NCBI GenBank assembly: GCA_028293405.1 | Contig: JAQGOW010000273.1 | Coordinates: forward strand, 1 to 5,386 | Direction of reading: 5' to 3' | Source of the DNA: Verrucomicrobiales bacterium | GTDB taxonomy: Bacteria > Verrucomicrobiota > Verrucomicrobiia > Limisphaerales > Palsa-1400 | DNA: 5,386 nucleotides | Shown here: one piece after another, positions 1-5,386 of the stretch | Position numbering within the stretch: position 1 is the first letter of the stretch | How the letters are laid out: the number at the start of each line of letters is the position of its first letter | The notes under the pieces: model-generated | The model's database searches: none | What the model was told of the DNA's origin: nothing | The model's input: only the letters and a program-made list of their open reading frames with translations | Position numbers and translations under genes: made by a program

Positions 1-1
1 C

Positions 2-1015
2 ATGGACGCGCTCAAACGCGAGAAGGAAAAGGAACGATCGACGCAGCCACCAATGCATGCCGGCACGACCAATGCGCATCACGTCGTGCACTCGGCTGTT
101 TTGACTTCGCCCGAGGCCGCGGCGCAAGCGATCAATAGTGCGAGTCCCGAAGAGTATCGCGCGGCTGCGGCGATGGCGGTGGCTGATTACGATAGCCGTC
201 CAGATCGCGAAGATCCGCGGGAACGATTTATCGTGCTGCTGACGTGGGCGATTTGTTGCTACGGCATTCAAGCGTTGTTCGAGAAACAAAAAAAAGCGGA
301 AGCCGAAGCGACGGAATTTGCGGTGCGCCAGGAACGTTTGCATACCGCCGGCCGGCTGGCGGCGGAAATCGCGCATCAGATCAAAAACCCGCTGGGAATT
401 ATTACGAACGCAGCGTTTTGCCTGCAGCGTTCAATTCACGAGGGCAGCACGGCTGTCGATGAGCAGGTGCAAATCATTCGCGAAGAAATTCATCGCGCTG
501 ACCAGATTATCACCGAACTGATGGGCTATGCGCAGTTGGCTGAAGGCGTGGTGGAAAAGTTGGAGGTCGACCAGGAAGTTGACCAGGCCATTTTGGACGT
601 GTTCCCGCGCGCTGCTAAATACGATATTTTGATTCGCCGCGATTACGCACCGAACCTCCCCGCGTTGCTGATGCAAAAACGGCATTTTTCCGGTGTGCTC
701 GTCAACATTCTGCAGAACGCGCGCGAAGCGATGGACGGCCACGGGCAGATCGATGTGACGATCCGTTACGACGAGAACGATGCTATTTTGATCACGATCG
801 CCGATAATGGGCCGGGCATCCCAGCGGACAAGACGGACAAGATTTTTCAGGCTTATTTCACGACGCGCGCGAAGGGCACTGGCCTTGGTCTCGCTATCGT
901 GAAACACAACACCGAAATGTATGGCGGCACGGTGCATGTGGAATCGGAGCTTGGAAAAGGCACGCGGTTCCAACTAAAATTCCCTGCAAGGATTTTAATG
1001 AAGCTTAACAAATGA
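2..1015 (+). CDS. Sensor histidine kinase, partner of the downstream NtrC-type regulator (5' end possibly truncated)
   Basis: This protein should autophosphorylate on a histidine and pass the phosphate to the regulator encoded just downstream. Residues 1-75 are Ala-rich, charged and match no domain I recognise. Residues 76-93 form one modest hydrophobic segment, a possible membrane helix, followed by a charged, coiled-coil-like linker (94-112). The dimerisation/phosphoacceptor box A-E-I-A-H-Q-I-K-N-P places the phospho-His at H125. The HATPase_c domain shows an N-box with N235 and N239, a G1 box D268-N-G-P-G-I, an F-box near 282-287 and a G2 box G292-T-G-L-G-L. The residue after H125 is Gln rather than the usual Glu/Asp. 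No HAMP or PAS domain is visible. The ATG at position 2 has only one base before it, so the start cannot be judged. A single membrane helix with a cytoplasmic kinase core would put the N-terminal tail outside the cell, which makes a lost upstream helix plausible. The kinase call is firm; the signal is unknown. Confidence 0.93.
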   Translation: MDALKREKEKERSTQPPMHAGTTNAHHVVHSAVLTSPEAAAQAINSASPEEYRAAAAMAVADYDSRPDREDPRERFIVLLTWAICCYGIQALFEKQKKAEAEATEFAVRQERLHTAGRLAAEIAHQIKNPLGIITNAAFCLQRSIHEGSTAVDEQVQIIREEIHRADQIITELMGYAQLAEGVVEKLEVDQEVDQAILDVFPRAAKYDILIRRDYAPNLPALLMQKRHFSGVLVNILQNAREAMDGHGQIDVTIRYDENDAILITIADNGPGIPADKTDKIFQAYFTTRAKGTGLGLAIVKHNTEMYGGTVHVESELGKGTRFQLKFPARILMKLNK

Positions 1016-2427
1016 GACGCCCTCTCCCCCCAGTTCTCGTAGTCGACGACGAAAAGAACATGCGTCTGTCCCTGCGCTCGATTTTATTGGGCGAAGGTTA
1101 CGACATGCGTTTGGTCGAGTCGGCGGAAGACGCGCTCGCCCATTTGGAGAAGGAAGAATTCTTCATGGTCATCACCGACGCCCGTCTCGGCGGGATGAGC
1201 GGCTATGAATTTTTGACGACCGCCTGCAAGCGCTGGCCCAACACGCCGTTTTTGATGATCACCGCTTATGCGACGCCCAAGCTCGCGGTGGACGCCATCA
1301 AATCGGGCGCGATGGATTACCTCGCGAAGCCGTTTGCACCCGAGGAACTACTGCACGCGGTGGCGCGTTGTGCGGAACGCCACCAATTGCTGCGCGAAAA
1401 CGCGGCGTTGCGCGAGCACGCGGTGGAAGTTTACCAGCTTGATCGCATTGTCGGCCAATCACAGAACATGGTCGACTTGCGTAAACTGATCCAAAGTGTC
1501 GCGCCGACACATGCTACTGTGTTGATTTTGGGCGAAAGCGGCACGGGCAAGGAGCTCATCGCCGGGGCCTTGCACAGTTTAAGTAACCGCAAAAATCGTA
1601 ATTACATCCGCATCAACTGCGCGGCCATTCCTGAAAATTTGCTGGAGAGCGAATTGTTCGGTCACGAAAAGGGCGCGTTTACCGGGGCCATTCGACAGAA
1701 GCTCGGGCGCGTTGAAGAAGCCGATGGCGGCACGATTTTCCTGGACGAAATCGGCGACATGAGCCGGCCCTTACAAGCTAAGCTCCTGCGGTTTTTGGAG
1801 GATGGGACGTTTACACGGGTCGGTGGCAATGAAGAGTTAAAGGTGGATGTGCGCCTGATCGCCGCGACGAATCGCGACATCATCGAAGCCATTCGTCAAA
1901 ATAATTTCCGCGAAGATTTGTTTCATCGTTTGAACGTCGTCCAGTTTCGTCCGCCGCCTTTGCGGGAGCGTGGGACTGACGTCGTCGTGCTCGCGGACAA
2001 TTTTCTCGCGCATTACAACCAGACGATGAACAAGCACGTGAAAGGCTTGTCGAACGCGGCGAAGCAAAAGTTATTGGGTCATCACTGGCCCGGCAACGTG
2101 CGCGAGTTGCGCAACGTCATTGAACGCGCGGTCATCCTGGAAACCGCCAACGAAATTCAACCTGGCAGTTTGCCGGATTTCCATTTGGAAGGTCGTTTGC
2201 GCAAATCCGAAGAAGCGCCGGTAATTGCCACAGGCGATCGATCCCTTGACGATATTATGTCCGATTTCGAGCGCCAGTTGATCAACAACACGCTCGAGCA
2301 AAATCGTTACAATCTTTCCAAAACCGCCGAACAACTCAAAATCAGCCGGCACGCATTGCGTTATCGCATGCAGCGTTTGAACATGAGCACGGACGCGCAA
2401 GGTGACGAACCGGGCTCGCAGGCTTAG
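1012..2427 (+). CDS. NtrC-family sigma-54-dependent response regulator (REC-AAA+-Fis HTH)
   Basis: This cytoplasmic enhancer-binding activator should be phosphorylated by the upstream kinase and then use ATP to open promoters held by sigma-54 RNA polymerase. The receiver domain (about 8-120) has the acidic pair D12/D13, phospho-acceptor D56, T84 and K106. The AAA+ domain (about 145-380) has Walker A G174-E-S-G-T-G-K, the sigma-54-contacting loop G221-A-F-T-G-A, Walker B with D245-E246, sensor I at R281-L-I-A-A-T-N-R, arginine-finger candidates R300 and R306, and W359-P-G-N-V-R-E-L. A Fis-type helix-turn-helix lies at about 431-457. The length of 471 residues is normal for the family. The start is well fixed: an in-frame TAA at 1006-1008 leaves this ATG as the first choice, and it overlaps the kinase stop as ATGA. 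The only AAGGA (988-992) is too far upstream for ideal spacing, so translational coupling is likely. It is named by family only, since a role in nitrogen control is not shown. Confidence 0.97.
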   Translation: MRRPLPPVLVVDDEKNMRLSLRSILLGEGYDMRLVESAEDALAHLEKEEFFMVITDARLGGMSGYEFLTTACKRWPNTPFLMITAYATPKLAVDAIKSGAMDYLAKPFAPEELLHAVARCAERHQLLRENAALREHAVEVYQLDRIVGQSQNMVDLRKLIQSVAPTHATVLILGESGTGKELIAGALHSLSNRKNRNYIRINCAAIPENLLESELFGHEKGAFTGAIRQKLGRVEEADGGTIFLDEIGDMSRPLQAKLLRFLEDGTFTRVGGNEELKVDVRLIAATNRDIIEAIRQNNFREDLFHRLNVVQFRPPPLRERGTDVVVLADNFLAHYNQTMNKHVKGLSNAAKQKLLGHHWPGNVRELRNVIERAVILETANEIQPGSLPDFHLEGRLRKSEEAPVIATGDRSLDDIMSDFERQLINNTLEQNRYNLSKTAEQLKISRHALRYRMQRLNMSTDAQGDEPGSQA

Positions 2428-2453
2428 TCGGTTTTTGGCTCCGTCGAAGCTGC
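2418..2453 (+). other. Imperfect stem-loop at the end of the regulator gene
   Basis: GCAGGCTT (2418-2425) can pair with AAGCTGC (2447-2453) if one G is bulged out, leaving a 21-base loop in which CGG (2429-2431) faces CCG (2441-2443). The T5 run (2432-2436) sits in the loop, not after the stem, so this is not a textbook intrinsic terminator. It may be chance or a weak processing or stop signal. Confidence 0.2.
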
Positions 2454-2460
2454 AATTGAC

Positions 2461-2490
2461 TTGGTGCTCCCCGCAAACCTCTGCTAAGTT
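2461..2490 (+). promoter_or_regulatory. Weak candidate sigma-70-type promoter for obg
   Basis: An extended -10-like TGC-TAAGTT (hexamer 2485-2490) lies 18 bases after TTGGTG (2461-2466). An alternative TTGACT at 2456-2461 is a better -35 but is 23 bases away, too far. The -10 ends 8 bases before the obg ATG at 2499, so a transcript would have almost no leader. The only Shine-Dalgarno-like sequence is GGA at 2491-2493, spaced 5 bases from the ATG. The match is poor, and obg could instead be transcribed by read-through from the regulator gene. Confidence 0.25.
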
Positions 2491-2498
2491 GGACACGG

Positions 2499-3713
2499 AT
2501 GTTTATTGATGAAGTCAAAGTCTATGCGCGCGCCGGCCACGGCGGTAAGGGCTGCGTCGCCTTTTTGCGCGAAACGTTTCGACCCAAGGGCGGCCCCAGC
2601 GGCGGCAATGGTGGACGCGGCGGCAATGTCATTTTGCAGGCGGATCACGACCTGAATAATCTCATCGCTCAGTTCTACACACCGCGATTGCTGGCTGAAA
2701 ACGGCGAGGGTGGCATGGGCAAGGGGATGGACGGGCACGCCGGAAAAGATCTGATCATCAAGGTTCCGTGTGGGACGCTCGTGTGGAAATTGCGCGATAC
2801 GACGCCGAGCAATGACCCGAAAGCAAACGACGAAGAGGACGAGGACGGAGAAGAAACGGCAAAGAAACCGATGGGTTTCATGTCGAGCGCAAGCGGTCGT
2901 CCGGTTCTCCGTCACGCAGGGGGGAATATCGCCGTGGAACTCGATTTGTCTGAAGAGGAGAAACCGGAAGCGTCCAAGGAGCGCGAACAAGGTGAGTTGG
3001 TCGCGGACCTTACCCAACACGGTCAACAATTTGTTTTGTGCAAAGGCGGTCGAGGCGGTTTGGGTAATCGCAATTTCGCTACCGCACGCCATCAAACGCC
3101 ACGCTTTGCGCAACCCGGCGAGCATGGGCACGAAGGCGATTACCGTTTGGAATTGCGAATTGTCGCGGAGGTTGGCTTGGTGGGTTATCCGAATGCCGGT
3201 AAATCAACTTTGTTGACGGCAATTTCTAAAGCGCGCCCGAAGGTGGCTGCATATCCATTTACCACGTTGCATCCGCAAATCGGCATCGTTGAGTATAGTG
3301 ATTTCAAACGCCTGACCGCTTGTGACGTGCCTGGTTTGATCGAAGGCGCGCATAACAACGTCGGTCTCGGCCACGGTTTTCTCCGTCACATTGAACGTTG
3401 CAAAGTCATCGTGCTTTTGCTCGATATGGCAGGGACGGATAACAGAAAACCGTGGGACGATTACAAGCAGTTGCTCAGTGAACTCGAGCTCTACGACAAA
3501 ACTATTTTGGACAAGCCGCGTTTGGTTGTCGCAAATAAAATGGACGAAGCGGTCGCTGAGGAAAATTTGAAGGCGTTCAAAAAGAAGTTCCGCAAAGTTT
3601 CAGTGCTTCCGATTTCGGCTGCATTCGACGAAGGTGTGGCGAAGTTTAAGGATACTATTCGCGCAGCTGTCGAAGCCGCTGAAGCTGCTGAAGCCGCTGA
3701 GAAGAAGGAGTAA
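2499..3713 (+). CDS. obg: Obg/CgtA GTPase, with an acidic insertion in the Obg domain
   Basis: This is the essential Obg-family GTPase, known to bind the large ribosomal subunit and to act in ribosome assembly and stress control. The glycine-rich Obg fold begins at residue 1 (M-F-I-D-E-V-K-V-Y) and includes G31[11 protein letters not shown] and G183-G-R-G-G-L-G-N. The G domain follows: G1 G229-Y-P-N-A-G-K-S-T, switch I around P253-F-T-T-L, G3 D276-V-P-G-L, G4 N346-K-M-D and G5 S373-A-A. Residues about 101-164 are an extra, highly charged segment (with D-E-E-D-E-D near 111-116) between C91-G-T-L-V-W and G166-E-L-V-A-D-L, where most Obg proteins have only a few residues. No C-terminal OCT domain is present; the protein ends in an Ala/Glu repeat tail. 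The start matches the family's universal N-terminus. The usual rplU-rpmA neighbours are absent. The call is firm; the insertion's role is unknown. Confidence 0.97.
   Translation: MFIDEVKVYARAGHGGKGCVAFLRETFRPKGGPSGGNGGRGGNVILQADHDLNNLIAQFYTPRLLAENGEGGMGKGMDGHAGKDLIIKVPCGTLVWKLRDTTPSNDPKANDEEDEDGEETAKKPMGFMSSASGRPVLRHAGGNIAVELDLSEEEKPEASKEREQGELVADLTQHGQQFVLCKGGRGGLGNRNFATARHQTPRFAQPGEHGHEGDYRLELRIVAEVGLVGYPNAGKSTLLTAISKARPKVAAYPFTTLHPQIGIVEYSDFKRLTACDVPGLIEGAHNNVGLGHGFLRHIERCKVIVLLLDMAGTDNRKPWDDYKQLLSELELYDKTILDKPRLVVANKMDEAVAEENLKAFKKKFRKVSVLPISAAFDEGVAKFKDTIRAAVEAAEAAEAAEKKE
3672..3698 (+). repeat. Three tandem 9-base repeats encoding Glu-Ala-Ala in the obg tail
   Basis: GAAGCCGCT, GAAGCTGCT and GAAGCCGCT follow one another directly, differing only in one third-position base. 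They encode three E-A-A units just before the final E-K-K-E. The unit is in frame, so a gain or loss of copies would lengthen or shorten the tail without breaking the gene. Confidence 0.75.
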
Positions 3714-3721
3714 CGCGCGTT
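3712..3721. repeat. Perfect 10-base palindrome at the obg stop codon
   Basis: AACGCGCGTT reads the same on both strands and overlaps the last two bases of the TAA stop. It has no loop and no following T-run, so it is not a normal terminator. It could be a small operator site or chance in GC-rich DNA. Confidence 0.3.
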
Positions 3722-3733
3722 CAGTGCGCTCGT

Positions 3734-3762
3734 TTGACACTGATTTCCGGTGCCCGTACGTT
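3734..3762 (+). promoter_or_regulatory. Candidate sigma-70-type promoter of uvrB
   Basis: A perfect -35 consensus TTGACA (3734-3739) is followed after exactly 17 bases by TACGTT (3757-3762), which keeps the three most important -10 bases (T, A and final T). Transcription would start about 6-8 bases after the -10, at 3768-3770, which is at or next to the A of the uvrB ATG. No Shine-Dalgarno sequence lies between. The sequence therefore predicts a leaderless or near-leaderless uvrB transcript. The promoter elements are seen directly; the transcription start is inferred. Confidence 0.5.
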
Positions 3763-3769
3763 TGTTGTT

Positions 3770-5386
3770 ATGTTCGAGTTAGTGTCGTCCTACCAACCCG
3801 CCGGAGATCAGCCTAACGCAATCGTGAAGCTGACGGAAGGCGTGTTGGCCGGCGCGAAGCATCAAACGCTCGTGGGTGTGACTGGGTCGGGAAAGACGTT
3901 CACGATCGCGAACGTCATTAAAAACGTCAACAAACCGACGTTGGTTATCTCGCACAATAAAACGTTGGCCGCACAGCTTTACGCCGAGTTCAAAAGTTTT
4001 TTCCCAAAGAGCGCCGTCGAATATTTCGTCAGCTACTTCGATTATTATCAGCCCGAAGCTTACATCCCGCGCACGGATACGTTCATCGAAAAAGATTCGA
4101 GCGTGAACGAGGAAATCGAACGGATGCGTTTGTCGACGATGAGTTCGCTCATGACGCGACGCGATGTCGTGGTGGTTGCGAGCGTTTCCTGCATTTACGG
4201 CATCGGTAGCAAGGAGGATTACGAAGCGCTGATTCTGCCGTTGCGGCTGGGCCCTGGCGTTTCACGCGATCAAGCGCTGAGTCGGTTGGTCGATTTGCAA
4301 TATTCACGAAACGATATTGCGTTCGAACGCGGACAGTTTCGTGTGCGCGGAGATGTGTTGGAGGTGCGTCCTGCCGGTCGCGAAGATGCATTGCGCATCG
4401 AGTTTTTTGGCGAAGACATCGAACGTATAACGTATTTTGAGCCGCTTACGGGCGAGAAAATCGAATCGCCGGATTCGGTGATTATTTTTCCAGCGAAACA
4501 GTTCGTTACTCCCGAGACCAAAATCAAACGGGCTTTGTTGGCGATTCGCGAAGAGTTGGGTGATCGCATCGCGTGGTTTGAGGCGCGCGGTAAACTGATC
4601 GAAGCGCAACGTATCAAGATGCGCACCGAATATGATTTGGAGATGATGGAAGAAATGGGCTTCTGCTCCGGAATCGAAAATTATTCGCGCCACCTTGCTC
4701 AACGCCCGCCGGGTTCGAGGCCGGGCACGTTGCTTGATTTTTTCCCTTCGGATTATCTGCTCATTCTCGATGAGTCACATGCGACCGTCCCGCAGATCGG
4801 CGGGATGTTTGCTGGCGATCGCTCGCGAAAAACTGTTCTCGTCGAACACGGTTTTCGCCTGCCAAGCGCGATGGACAATCGGCCGCTGAATTTCGAAGAG
4901 TTTCAGTCGTTGCAGAATCAGACCATTTACCTCAGCGCCACTCCGCAAAATCAAGAACTCATCTGGTCGCAGGGGCGCATCGTAGAACAGATCGTTCGCC
5001 CAACAGGGCTTGTCGACCCGACGATTACGATCAAGCCGCTCAAGGGCCAGATCGATGACTTGCTCGAAGAAGCCCGCAAACGCATCGATAAAAAAGAGCG
5101 CATCCTGGTCACGACTTTGACCAAGCGCACGGCTGAAGAATTGACCGATTATCTCCGCGACGTCGGCATTAACGTCCGGTATTTGCACAGCGAAATTGAT
5201 GCAATCGAACGCGTGGAAATCTTGCGCTCATTGCGCAAAGGTGATTTCGATGTTCTCGTTGGCATCAACCTTTTGCGCGAAGGCCTCGACTTGCCCGAGG
5301 TGTCGTTGGTCGCAATTCTCGACGCCGACAAAGAAGGGTATTTGCGCAGCGCGACCAGTCTGATCCAAACAGCCGGTCGCGCGGCC
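3770..5386 (+). CDS. uvrB: UvrABC excision nuclease subunit B (3' end beyond the window)
   Basis: UvrB is the damage-verifying helicase of nucleotide excision repair. It is loaded by UvrA and then recruits UvrC to cut on both sides of the lesion. The frame stays open for 539 codons to the window edge, with no stop. The match to UvrB is unbroken: F2[13 protein letters not shown] at the start, Walker A G36-V-T-G-S-G-K-T, the DNA-clamping beta-hairpin starting at D91-Y-Y-Q-P-E-A-Y, Walker B D334-E-S-H, motif III-like Y387-L-S-A-T-P, motif V around G498[12 protein letters not shown], and motif VI L531-I-Q-T-A-G-R-A-A at the cut edge. Family members are usually about 660-700 residues, so some 130 remain, including the C-terminal UVR motif that contacts UvrC. 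The ATG at 3770 is the only start that fits the family N-terminus, although no Shine-Dalgarno sequence precedes it. No LexA-type operator was recognised upstream. Confidence 0.97.
   Translation, partial: MFELVSSYQPAGDQPNAIVKLTEGVLAGAKHQTLVGVTGSGKTFTIANVIKNVNKPTLVISHNKTLAAQLYAEFKSFFPKSAVEYFVSYFDYYQPEAYIPRTDTFIEKDSSVNEEIERMRLSTMSSLMTRRDVVVVASVSCIYGIGSKEDYEALILPLRLGPGVSRDQALSRLVDLQYSRNDIAFERGQFRVRGDVLEVRPAGREDALRIEFFGEDIERITYFEPLTGEKIESPDSVIIFPAKQFVTPETKIKRALLAIREELGDRIAWFEARGKLIEAQRIKMRTEYDLEMMEEMGFCSGIENYSRHLAQRPPGSRPGTLLDFFPSDYLLILDESHATVPQIGGMFAGDRSRKTVLVEHGFRLPSAMDNRPLNFEEFQSLQNQTIYLSATPQNQELIWSQGRIVEQIVRPTGLVDPTITIKPLKGQIDDLLEEARKRIDKKERILVTTLTKRTAEELTDYLRDVGINVRYLHSEIDAIERVEILRSLRKGDFDVLVGINLLREGLDLPEVSLVAILDADKEGYLRSATSLIQTAGRAA

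Noticed and set aside
431..973. 180-codon open frame on the - strand opposite the kinase core
   Set aside because: It mirrors the conserved HATPase region, has no recognisable domain and is best explained as a shadow of the + strand codons.
2426..2453. Intrinsic terminator after the regulator gene
   Set aside because: The T5 run lies in the loop of the only stem, not after it, so termination cannot be claimed.
2462..2476. Sigma-54 (-24/-12) promoter before obg
   Set aside because: TGG and GC elements occur, but the GG-to-GC spacing is two bases short of the strict requirement and the TTGC is missing.
2484..3131. 215-codon open frame on the - strand opposite obg
   Set aside because: It lies opposite a gene with unmistakable Obg motifs, its translation resembles no family, and long antisense frames are expected by chance at this base composition.
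2770..3216. 148-codon + strand frame inside obg
   Set aside because: It is out of frame with the conserved Obg sequence, and its Arg/Ser-rich translation is typical of a shadow.
3734..3772. Upstream in-frame TTG (3734) as the uvrB start
   Set aside because: It would add 12 residues with no family counterpart and would place the start codon inside the -35 hexamer; the ATG at 3770 fits UvrB proteins better.
3771..3784. Possible LexA box (TGTTC-N4-GAACA type) at the uvrB start
   Set aside because: Only the left half TGTTC is present. The bases after the 4-base gap are TAGTG, matching one of five. No CTGT-N8-ACAG or GAAC-N4-GTTC was seen either.
3634..3816. 60-codon + strand frame bridging the obg/uvrB junction
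   Set aside because: It overlaps the end of obg and the start of uvrB in another frame and has a low-complexity, Arg-rich translation.
4304..4702. Several - strand open frames across 4149-5331
   Set aside because: They all oppose continuous UvrB homology on the + strand and show no domain of their own.

Overview
The window holds four genes, all on the + strand and tightly packed: a sensor histidine kinase (2-1015, possibly cut at its 5' end), its NtrC-type sigma-54 response regulator (1012-2427), the ribosome-associated GTPase Obg/CgtA (2499-3713), and the first 539 codons of the excision-repair helicase UvrB (3770-5386, running off the right edge). There are no RNA genes, mobile elements, CRISPR arrays or long non-coding stretches. 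The only gaps are 71 and 56 bases.

The base composition is moderately GC-rich (mid-50s percent by eye, not computed) and codon use looks uniform across all four genes, so nothing suggests recent transfer. The best guess for the host is a Gram-negative bacterium of the Verrucomicrobiota/PVC type. This rests on recalled resemblance only: the kinase's A-H-Q-I-K-N-P-L histidine box and D-Y-A-P-N-L-P-A-L-L-M-Q segment, and an Obg with a long acidic insertion in its N-terminal domain. No search could be run.

Region 1 (2-2427) is a classical two-component pair. The kinase stop codon overlaps the regulator start as ATGA, so the two should be translationally coupled. The regulator carries an intact receiver domain, a complete sigma-54 AAA+ domain including the GAFTGA loop, and a Fis-type helix-turn-helix. 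The stimulus and target genes cannot be read from the window, and I found no -24/-12 promoter in either gap.

Region 2 (2428-5386) is housekeeping: obg (ribosome assembly and stress GTPase) followed by uvrB (nucleotide excision repair). Each start lacks a strong Shine-Dalgarno sequence. Upstream of uvrB a perfect TTGACA with a 17-base spacer leads to a -10-like TACGTT ending just 7 bases before the ATG, which points to a separate uvrB promoter and possibly a leaderless mRNA. A weaker version of the same layout precedes obg.

I see no new multi-gene system here. The points that deserve a second look are the possible leaderless uvrB start, the Obg insertion and repeat-built tail, the Gln after the kinase's phospho-histidine, and the unassigned kinase N-terminus.
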